This document shows positions 24,480 through 35,168 of a DNA stretch of 64,000 nucleotides, piece by piece. The notes beneath the pieces were generated by a model, which was given only the letters and a program-made list of their open reading frames with translations, was not told where the DNA came from and ran no database searches. The first letter of the stretch is position 1. Every line of letters starts with the position of its first letter. The position numbers and the translations under genes are program-made. Origin of the DNA: Heterostelium multicystogenum (Eukaryota > Evosea > Eumycetozoa > Acytosteliales > Acytosteliaceae); contig RCNN01000081.1 of NCBI GenBank assembly GCA_003667245.1, positions 1 through 64,000 of the forward strand, read 5' to 3'.

Positions 24480-25094
24480 TTTATTATTATTATTATCAAT
24501 ATTGTATTATATCTAATTTTAATTTATTTGTTATTATTGATTTTTTGTTTAAGATTTGTATATATATTTCTTATATTAAAATGAATCATGTGACTTCACA
24601 ACAACTTCATTTATAGACAAAAAATCTGAATCTGATGAGTGTATTGTATTAATTAATAATAATTTGTTATTAATTTTTGTTTTTTTGGAGTGTGGAATGA
24701 AGATTCGGTTCTATTAGGTTCTACAGCAAATATTGTTGTTTAATTTTGGTAATATCATTAATTTCATTGATAGATTTTCAAAAGGACCTCGAATTTCTCA
24801 GATTAATAATGTTTTTTAGTTTGATAAATTTATTCTTATAAAATTTGTATATTACTTAAAATCATCCTAGAACAAGATGTTTTTAATTAAGAAAAATAAC
24901 ATTCTTTCAGTTCTGATTGAGATAGCATTCTTTCACTGATTGACAGTAATCAAAAATTATTCTCATTAATTAGTCTTCAGTGTATTGATTCTTTTGATAT
25001 CAATGAATAACAAAACAACTTAATGGGTCACTCTAGTTTATAGCTATCATGTATCCGATCTCAATTTGAAAGGTACAAGTACTATATTATGATT
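24480..25094. other. Intergenic region
   Basis: AT-rich DNA upstream of the minus-strand dehydrogenase. ATT triplets directly before its ATG (24480-24500) probably belong to the leader. No gene recognised. Confidence 0.55.
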
Positions 25095-26262
25095 CATATA
25101 AATATTAATAAATTAAATGATTTAATATCACAAGCCAATCTGAATGTAATCTAAAGTGAATCATTTATGATAAAATGAGAGATGATAATTGGAATACTTG
25201 GACGAACACGAATTAATTAATAGTAAGTCTATTAGGTGTTCGATAAAGAATATTTTATCATACCACGAATCAAACAGCGATAACAATATATTCCCACTAT
25301 TATCACTCAAGTACTAAACTAACTTTGTGATTAATTTATAACAATAAAAAGAGTAATATATTAGGTTAATTTTGGTCATATGAAAAAACGTGTTACATTT
25401 CATTTCATTGCTGTGTATTACAGTTCATATCTGTGGGTATAAATTTTTGTAATATAGTTCCTATCTGTGAGATTTATTTTTTAAACAGTTCCTATGAGCT
25501 TTAGCTTTATTTTTCATTTATTTCACACTCTATTAATAACCATACTTTTATCACCATAATGTTAATTAAATAGGAGTTATAAACCATATTTAGATATATA
25601 TCTGATTCATTGAGATTATTTGTTCAGAATATACTTGTGATAGAGAATTAATAATAGGTTTCAAAGTGAAATGCTGATAGATTCAGATAATTTTTTAAAA
25701 TTGTCCAATATCATGCTTATTGGTAGAGAATGAGTATAGATCTATACTATATTTATTATGAGTTATCATTTTTATATGTTTTGGAGATTATATTTCGCTT
25801 CTAGTTTACAACTGGAATTCCTAATAATTCATACAATCACTCTTGTAACATATGTATTGGCTAAATTTAACAACACATACTCTTATTGAACCCAGTTCGT
25901 TTGAGTTAATCATTTACTTAGCTTTTTTAAAAGTAACTCTATATCTTCATGGGTATTAAATTAATTTGAAAATTTTTAAACCAATAAATGGTAAATTAGA
26001 TTTAATCAGTTTCAAAGATAAATAACAATTGGTCTCATACATAGTTGATGATACTTCAATACATACACACCAAAATTGAAAGTATTTAACTTCAAGAGGA
26101 GCATTAATTGTATTTATTCAAATACTCATAACTGTTATTAAGTCTAAACCTATTATCTAATCAAATTATAATCAAGTATTCAAATGATTTCTAATAGTTC
26201 TACATTTGAAAATGATGTTGCCATTATTGGTATTGGCTTGCGTCTGCCAGGAAAGTCGTCCA
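25095..26262 (+). repeat. Tandem duplication, left copy, ending in a ketosynthase start fragment
   Basis: First copy of a diverged direct duplication whose second copy is 26263-27409. Shared landmarks in the same order include ATTAATAAATTAAATGATT, CTGAATGTAATCTAAAGTG, the ACAGTTCAT array, CATGCTTATTGGTAGAG, TTTACAACTGGAATTCC and TTCAAGAGGAGCATTAATTG. It ends with an ATG at 26184 and the first 26 or so codons of the PKS ketosynthase (VAIIGIGLRLPGKSS). The copy is cut immediately after this, at GTCGTCCAC, where the left end of the unit starts again. Small indels show that the copies have diverged. Confidence 0.9.
25420..25500. repeat. Degenerate ACAG-loop-CTGT repeat array, left copy
   Basis: About three units with a period of roughly 32-34 bp, at 25420, 25454 and 25486. 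The best unit is ACAG-TTCATAT-CTGT, a short inverted repeat with a 7-base loop, followed by a T-rich spacer. The same array occurs in the right copy of the duplication at 26541. Confidence 0.7.
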
Positions 26263-26280
26263 CATATATATTAATAAATT
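26184..26280 (+). pseudogene. Truncated polyketide synthase 5' end
   Basis: The frame starts at ATG 26184 in an AAATG context and reads MISNSSTFENDVAIIGIGL, then RLPGKSST, which is the start of a ketosynthase. After that the duplication boundary replaces it with unrelated sequence and a stop within a few codons. It is a fragment of the downstream PKS created by the tandem duplication, not a functional gene. Notably its first codons are in frame, whereas the same place in the full-length gene carries one extra T. Confidence 0.85.
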
Positions 26281-27409
26281 AAATGATTGGATATAACTAT
26301 CTGATCTGAATGTAATCTAAAGTGAATAAAATGAGAGATGATGATAATTGCAATACCTAGACGAACTTAAATACAAATAGTTGTTCTATAAAGTATATTT
26401 TATCATTCAACGAATCAATCAACGTTAACAATATATTCCCACTTTTATCACTCAAGTACTAAACAAACTTTGTGATTCATTTATAATGATATGAAGTGTT
26501 ATTTTAGATTAATTTTGGTCATATGAAAAGGTGAGATATTACAGTTCATTTCTGTGGTATTTTTTGTATTACAGTTCATTTCTGTGGGTTATTTTGAATT
26601 CTAATTTATATCTGTGATATTTATTTTGTATTACAGTTCATATGGGGTTTATCTTTATATTTCACTCTCTATTTATAAACACCATACTTATACACTATTA
26701 TTATAATTAATTAACAAGAAATTATTAGCTATTTATAGAAATACCTTTTTCATTTAGATTTGTTCAGAATATAAATGTGATAGAGTATTTTAATAGGTTT
26801 CAAAGTGGAATAGATTCAGATAATTTTAAAAATTGTCCAATATCATGCTTATTGGTAGAGAATGAGTATAGATCTATACTATATTTATTATGAGTTATCA
26901 TTTTTAAATTTTTGGAGATTATATTTCGCTTCTAGTTTACAACTGGAATTCCTAATAGTTAATAGAATCACTCGTGTATCATATGTATTGGCTAAATTTA
27001 ACAACACATACTCTTATTGACCCCAGTTCGTTTGAGTAAATCATTTACCTAACTGTTTGTTTAGAAGTAACTCTATATCTTCATGGGTATTAAATTAATT
27101 GAAAATTATTAAACCAATAAATGGTAATTTAGATTTAATCAGATTCCAAAGATAAATATTGGTGAGTAACAATTGGGTCTCATACATAGTTGATACTTCA
27201 ATACATACACACCAAAATTGAAAGTATTTAACTTCAAGAGGAGCATTAATTGTATTTATTCAAATACTCATAACTGTTATTAAGTCTAAACCTATTATCT
27301 AATCAAATTATAATCAAGTATTCAAATGATTTCTAATAGTTTCTTCATTTGAAAGTAATGATGTTGCCATTATTGGTATTGGCTTGCGTCTGCCAGGAAA
27401 GTCGTCCAC
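26263..27409 (+). repeat. Tandem duplication, right copy, running into the PKS
   Basis: Second copy of the unit described at 25095-26262, offset by about 1,150 bp. It contains the PKS upstream region and the first ~28 codons of the PKS gene, and continues into the full-length ketosynthase after position 27409. Differences from the left copy are substitutions and small indels spread over the unit. Confidence 0.9.
26541..26645. repeat. ACAG-loop-CTGT tandem array, right copy, 30-31 bp period
   Basis: Units start at 26541, 26571, about 26602 and 26633. The first two are identical over ACAGTTCATTTCTGTGG; the others are degenerate. Each full unit has an inverted ACAG/CTGT pair around a 7-base loop, separated by T-rich spacer. 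It lies about 700-785 bp upstream of the PKS start. Confidence 0.75.
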
Positions 27410-30400
27410 CCCAGAGAATTTCTGGAACAATTTGTTAAATTCCTTTGATGGAATTGTAAAGGTTCCAAAGGAAAGATGGCCTGATTCCTTCAACAAACAC
27501 AATCTCATCTCCAATGATACTGCTGGTTTGCTGGAGTTAGATGAATGGAAGAAGTTTGATCCATTATTCTTTGGAATGGCTCCAAAAGATGCAAATGGAA
27601 TCGATCCACAAGAAAGAATGTTGCTGACAGTAACCTATGAAGCCTTGGAAGATGCTCAAATTCCCTCTAAATCTCTAAGAGGATCCAATACTGGTGTATT
27701 TGTTGGTGTTTCCAATGTCGGATGCCCTACTCTCCAGACTCGTAGTTCATATCTTGATCCAATCCCAAATACCTTGTCTGATTCCTATACACATTCAATT
27801 CTAGCCAATAGAGTCTCCTATTGTTTTGACTTCCGAGGACCATCTATGTGTGTTGACACTGCATGTTCATCATCATTGTTCACAACTGATCTTGCCGTCC
27901 AGCACATTCAAAGTGGTCAATGTGATATTGCCATTACATCTGGAATCAATGCACTTATTGATGTTGAGTCGTCCATTGCCTATAGTTCTCTTGGTGTTTT
28001 GAACAGTCATTGTCGATCATTTGATGCTGATGGTAAAGGTTTTACCAGGTCTGAAGGTTGTGGTGTTGTTATCATGAAACGATTATCACTTGCCGAACGA
28101 GATGGAAATCGAATTTATGCAGTTGTCAAAGGAAGAAGCACCAATGCTGATGGACATTGTGACAAGGATACAATGTCAACACCATCAAGTCAAACACAAT
28201 CTGAAAATATTAAGATGGCATTACAAAGATCAAATATTGATCCATCCGATATCTATTATGTTGAGGCGCATGCAACTGGTACAATTGTTGGTGATCCAAT
28301 TGAAGTCAAAGCTTTGGCTGACATTTTTGCAAAGAATCATTCACCTGAGAGACCTCTAAAGATTGGATCGGTCAAATCGAATATTGGTCATCTTGAAAGT
28401 GCAGCAGGAATTGCATCTCTCATCAAAGTATCATTGATGTTAAAGAATAGAAAGTTGGTTCCAAACATCAATTTGACAACTCTGAATCCAAAGATTCCAT
28501 TCAAAGAATCTAACATCCAAGTGATCACCAAGGTCGAAGATTTACCCAATGATAGATTGGTACTCATGAGTGTGAATTCATTTGGAATTGGTGGAACCAA
28601 TTGCCACATTATCTTACAAGAATATCAGAGTGCCAAAAGAATTGAAATGTAAGTCAAAATTATATATCTTTATTTAATGATGAAGAATCTTTTTCTAATT
28701 GTTTTTTGTTTTTTTTTGTTTTTTATTTTGTTTTTTTTTGGGATCTTCATCAGAAAAAGCAAGGATGAAGAAATCATTCAAAATTGGTTGATTCCAATCA
28801 GTGGTAACTCTGAATATTCTATCAACAAGTATATTGAATCAATTCAAGGATACCAACAGAATATCAGTTTGAAAGAGTTTGCACTCTATCAATCACTTAC
28901 TAAATCACATCATTCAACAAGAAGAGTGATCATTGCCAAGGATTGGAATGAATTCAATGAGAATAGCAATGAATTCAAAGGTATTCTACCAAACAAAAAT
29001 GGTACTGAAAGGAAATTGATATTTGTATTTTGTGGACAAGGGCCACAATGGCATCAAATGGGAATGCAACTCTATCATTCTGAACAAGTTTATAGATTTA
29101 CTGTTGATAAATTGGATTCAATGATCAAAGAATACACTGGATATAGTGTCCTTCAAAAGATGTTGGAGCTAACCAAAGATTCCAATGATATTCACCATCC
29201 AATCATTGCTCAACCATCTCTATTCTTGTTCCAAGTTGCTTTGGTCGAGCTCTATAAATCATGGGGAATTATACCATCAATTGTGATTGGTCATAGGTAA
29301 GTTGATCTGATAAAGGTTTTCATTGTTGTACAAGAATATTAATATATTATTATTTAATAGTTTTGGAGATATAACATCTGCATATATCTCAGGAAACATA
29401 TCATTATCAGAGGCCATAAAGATCGTTCACTTCAGAGCTTTGTATCAAAATGAAACAATTGGAACTGGAAGAATGTTGGTTGTTGGAATGAGTTCAAGAA
29501 ACTACCAATCACAATATCAAGATAAATATCCAAAACTTGAAATTGCTTGTTATAATTCACCAGAGTCTATTGTTATCACTGGATCAGAAGTAGATTTGAA
29601 TGAATTATCAAAAGATCTGAAGTCAAAGGATATCTTCAACACATTCCTCAGAACACCTTGTTCATTCCATTCAACACACCAAAAACAAATTAAATCAAAA
29701 ATATTTGATTCTTTAGGTCAAATTTCATCACAGAAATCCAATATTCCATGGTATTCAACTGTAACTGGTGATCTAAAATCAGATGGAATGGACACAAGAT
29801 ACCTCTATAACAATTTAAGAAAACCAGTGTTGTTCCATAAAGCACTTGTCACAATGAGTAATGACATCACAAATTTCGATGACTATGCATTCATTGAAAT
29901 CTCACCACATCCAACACTCTCCAACTTGATTCTCCAAACTATTCCACAAGCCAAAGTAGTGTCACCACTCCAAAGAAACAAAGATGAATTGATATTGTTC
30001 AGAACATCTCTTGCTTCACTTCATTGTTTAGGTGTCAATATCAATTTCCATACTCAATTTTCTAATCTTGATATTAATGATCAGCAATGGAGAGATAAAA
30101 CATCCAATCTTCCAAGATACCAATGGGATAATGATTTATATTGGAGAGAATCACATTATTATCAGAATAAGAGATCAACTGGTCCTTCCACATCACTACT
30201 TGGACATCAACTTTTGGGTAATGGACAACTTGTATATACCTCAGATATTGATATTAAAAGAGAACCATACAAGTACCTAAAAGACCATCAAGTTAAAAAC
30301 AAACCACTATTCCCAGGTGCTGGTTACATTGACGCAATCATCGAAGCTTTCAAATCTCATGAAAAAGATATTGTCATCAATAGACTTGATTTCATCTCTC

Positions 30401-33400
30401 CATTCTTTTTGAATGAATCTGAATATTCACAGAAACTTCAAACAAACATTGACATCATTTCAAAGAATGAATACAAGATTCAATTCTATAACAAGAACAA
30501 AGAACGTGAGAATACAAATGAAGAATGGTTTAAAACTGCAAATCAATTGTATCACTTACTTCACCAAAAGAATCAATTCAAATTGTTGATATCAATGCTT
30601 TTAAGAATCAATGCAATCTTACTACATACACTCAAGATGATTTCTACAAGAAGACATTGAGAGTTGGATTAAAATATGGACCTGCTTTCCAACATATCAA
30701 ATCTATTTCGATTGGTGAGAAATCTACATTTGCAACACTCTCAACAAGAACAACAAACAATACTCCGTCCCACATACTTAATGCAACACTTCTTGACAAT
30801 TGTGCTCATGGATTATTTGGTTTAATTGAAGACAGAAGACAATGTATTTTCAAATCGATTCAAGAGATGACAATCAATCATCATGTTCTGAACGAGCTTG
30901 AGAATAATACTCCAGATGAACTTTATCTTCTATCGACATTTATCAGTTTTGATAACTATGATTATGTTGGAAGTTGCCAATTGGTAATGCCTGATGGTAA
31001 AGTTATCTTGGAAATGGAAAGATTTACAGCAAGTTCAACAGAGAGAATGAAGATGAAAAAAATCAAATTCCCAGAGAAAGAACTCTATATGAATATTTAT
31101 CAATCCAAAGACTCATGTTTGCCTTCTACCCTTGACATATCTACAATTCCTCTTTTGAAAGAATCATTAGAAGGACTTAAAATTAGAGAATATACCAACT
31201 ATTTTGTCAATCTTTTGTATCAAAGATTTTCCATTGACATTCCATCATTTGACATCAATGAAGTTCTTGACAGACCATCTCAAGAATCATTTGATAAACT
31301 CAATTTGGCCAGAACTGATTCAAACATTAAATTATTCAACAGAGTTATAGAAATATTCAAAGAGTATAAACAATACCTCAACCAAGAAGAGGATAGCAAA
31401 GAAGATGTGGATGACTGTGAAAAACCATATCACCTTGTACCTATTATAAGTGATTGTATCAAGTTGGTAACTCAAACATTGTTGGGAAATGATGCCTATG
31501 GTGAATATCTATTCAGAGATGGTAGCATTCTTAAACTATATGATACTCCACCAATGATGTACTATTATAAACAAACATCACATCTGGCTTCCTCAGCAAT
31601 ATCAGAACTTGTAAAACAACATCAATCAAATAGTAAACCAAATGAAAAGAAAGTGATCAGAATTCTTGAAATTGGTGGTGGATTAGGTACAGTAACAAAT
31701 GTTTTAATTCCACAACTCGATGAAATACTCAAAGATCAAAAAGATGTCGAAGTCATTTATACTTTCACTGATGTTTCATCATACTTCATTTCACCAATGA
31801 AAGAGAAATTAACAAAACAATTCAACTTTAAATCGAACCTAAAGATAAGATTTATGGTGTTAGATTTGGAAAAGGATTTGGTTGATCAAGGTGTACTGAA
31901 ATCATCATATGATATGGTTTTAATGTCAATGGTGATTCATATTGCAAAAGATATTGTTCTTGCATTGAATAATATCAACAGAGTCCTCAAACCAAATGGA
32001 TGGTTGCTCTTTATTGAACCAAATTATAAGACACCATTCGTTGATATCACTTTTGGTGGTTTCTCATCAATATGGAATTTTACTGATGAAATCCGTGATC
32101 ACTATGCTATTAAGGTTGAACAATGGTTGGAATTACTTTCTAATGATCTTGGATATTATAATTCAAGAGCAATTGGATTGAATGATGATGAACATGGAAA
32201 ACAAGTATCAACAGATCTTGGACATCTATTTATTATTGCTTCACAAAAAGTTACTTTGCAAATGCATCCTATCAATGAAGTCAAGAAGTTATCATTAATT
32301 GTCAATGAAAATCAATCGATTCCAATTGAACTATTTGAAAAGTATACCAAACAAGCAATACAAATCATCGATTCAAATGATATTGAAGAATCAACAGATA
32401 TACTCAAGGAATCAAATGAAATACTATTCCTTTGTTCGATAGACCAACTTACAATTGATACCTATCAAAATACAATGTATAACTTCACACAACTTCTTCA
32501 AATCTTCACATACCAGGATCATCAACCATTGATTAGAGTAGTGACAAGAAACTGTGAATCAACAAATTATCTTTCAAATTCAATTGGAGGTATTATCAGA
32601 ACTGCATGGATTGATCACAAAGAGTTGAAATTGTGTCATATCGATATTGATACTGAATTGAATGAAGATAACATCAAATTGATATTCAAGATATCTCATA
32701 ATGAACAATCATTTGATGAGTACAATTACAAGATCATCAATAATGAAGTCAAAATACCAAGAATCGTAGATATTGTAAATGAGATTCAAGAAACATCAGT
32801 GGTCTATGAAAACAATCATAATAATATGACATGCAAAATGAACTTGAATTTGGAATTTAAATTGACAAACAGATTAGATTTACTTCCAAATGAAGTAGAA
32901 GTCCAAATGAAAGCGGTCGGATTAAACTTTAAAGATTATTTATTCCATCTCCAAATGCTTCCAAGAGATCTAATGGCCTCAGGTGATATCTATCATCCAC
33001 CATTTGGTTTAGAAGGATCTGGTATAATTTCAAGAATTGGAAGTGCTGTCACCAGTGTAAAAGTTGGAGATGAAGTTGTTTGTGGTGGAATGAAAAAGTC
33101 TTTTAACGAGTCATGCAATATTAAGAGATATAGATGTGTTAGTTAAACCAAAAGAAATATCATTCAATGATGCTGCATCTTACCAGGTTGTATTTGGAAC
33201 TGCCTACTTTAGTTTTGGTAGAAATCTGTCATTTGGATCCAGAAAATGAAATAGTATTAATTCATGGTGCTACAGGTGGATTTGGACTTGCAGCACTTAA
33301 TATCTTGAGATGGATGAAATGCAAGAAAGTATATGCAACTGCTGGTTCCAAAGAAAAGATTGAATATCTTAAAACTAACTATTCAGACATCTTGATTGAT

Positions 33401-34916
33401 GTATTCGATTCACACACCACTGATTTTGTCAAAGAAATCAAGAAACAAGGAAATCAAGTCGATGTCTTGGGTTAATTCACTTTCAGTTGAATTTATGCCA
33501 TCCAATTTCAAAGTAATGGCACCATGGGGAAGAATTGCTGATATTTCTCTGACACACATTTACAATAGTGACCCCACTTGATTATGGATATTTCAAAAAT
33601 GATATATTGTATTCTCCAGTTGACTATCAGCATCTGTCATCATACCGTAGAGTCTATGCTTTAAATTCCTAACATTGTTGACGAATGAAATAGCTTCTGG
33701 TAACTTGCAATTAACACCAATCAAGGTGTTTTGATGTCAAAGAATCCAAAGAAGCAATCAAATCAATGAAAGAAAGAACTCATATTGGTAAATTGGTTAT
33801 TGATCTTTCAAATATTGAAAATGATATTCTTAAACCACTCTTGGAATCAAAGAAAAAGATCAAAAATACCAAGAATCAATTATAAGATGAACTTCAAGAA
33901 TAGTATTTTGATCACTGGACAGAATGGTATTGCACTTGAATTGGTTCCATGGCTTGCAGAACATACAGATGTTTCAGATATTATTATACTCACAAAGTCG
34001 ACAATGAACTCGAGATTTAGAAAGGTCTATAATTCAATCAAATCAAAGAAGATTCACTTTTATCAAGTCGATGTTTCTGACAAACAACAACTCAAACAAA
34101 CCCATTGAAATGTGTACTGAGAAGTATCCTCCAATCGAATCTATATTCCATCTTGCTGTAGTTCTTGAATCATTGTCCATCAATGAGATGACACCTGAGA
34201 ACATCAAGAATGTTCATGATCCCAAGGTTAGAGGAGCATTCAATCTCCATGAAATCTCAATTGAATTAAATCTTCCAATCAACCAATTCATTTTATTCTC
34301 ATCAATCTCTGGTATGGCTGGTGCAGCATCTCAACCTGCATATAATTCCTCAAATCTTGTTTTGGATGCTCTCAGTCAATACAGAACAAATGAACTTGGA
34401 TTGTTTACAAAATCAATCATGTGGGGAGCAATTTTAGGTGAAGGACTTGTTGCAGACAATATTGGAAGAATTCAATACTTCACAAACAGAGGAGTTGAAC
34501 CATTAACACTTCCAAAGTTCTTTGGTTGTCTTGAAATGTCGATCTCTCAGAATACTTACTGCAATCCAATTACATCAAATCTTACCAACCCTTTGATTTA
34601 TGATTTCCATCCACACATGAAGCAATCACTCGATCATATCATTTCTGATGAAATTGGTCAGAGAGGGTCGAAAATGGATTCAAACAAAGATCTCTCTGAG
34701 ATGATGATTGATGCATTCTCTGGTTTACTCTCAATATCGAAAGAGAAACTCAATACTGACACCAAACTTAAAGATTTTGGAGTAGACTCTCTCATTACAG
34801 TCCAAGTTAAACTCTTTTTAGATACTTTTGAAAAAGATTTGTTTAGATTAACAGAAATACCATCACTGACAATTAAGGACCTTGTAACTAAAATTAACAA
34901 ATTCCAATCTAAATAA
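27326..34916 (+). CDS. Highly reducing type I polyketide synthase, frame-disrupted
   Basis: Cytosolic multidomain synthase building a reduced, methyl-branched polyketide. Domains in order: KS (27356-28640; active Cys in DTACSSS, His in VEAHATGT and KSNIGHLES), AT (about 29020-29960; VFCGQGPQWHQMG and GHSFGD), DH (from 30190; DHQVKNKPLFPGAGY), C-methyltransferase (31660-32060; ILEIGGGLGTVT), ER (32870-33560; LNFKDYLF, HGATGGFGLAA), KR (33890-34560; ITGQNGIALE, SQPAYNSSN) and ACP (34680-34900; FGVDSLITVQ). No thioesterase or chalcone-synthase domain follows. Introns are 28649-28753 and 29297-29360. The ATG at 27326 needs one T removed near 27341. Further breaks lie near 30550 and, densely, at 33115-34085. 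About 2,470 residues if joined. The product is unknown. The dense breaks at the 3' side may mean a decaying gene. Confidence 0.93.
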
Positions 34917-35168
34917 ATTCTGATGACCATTTTTACCACGAAAGTACAAACTTCTATCAAGATACTTGATTTCTTCCTTCTAGTTAGATCAATTTTACCA
35001 CCTCTATATGATTAAGATTTTACTTTAAGCAGTCAAGTACCAAATCAGGTACAAGAAGATATAGAAATCCTATAATGATAAATCAAAAATGAAGAGGTTG
35101 TGTTCGAGACATTACTATATTGTATACCTAACGAATCATTTTCAATTGTTTAATTATTATTTATTTTA
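34917..35168. other. Short convergent intergenic region
   Basis: About 250 bp between the 3' ends of the PKS (+) and importin-5 (-) genes. AT-rich; it should contain both polyadenylation regions. Nothing else seen. Confidence 0.5.

Noticed and set aside
25420..26645. CRISPR-like array of 30-bp period
   Set aside because: This is eukaryotic DNA. Units are contiguous degenerate repeats with T-rich filler, not identical repeats with unique spacers, and no cas genes are present.
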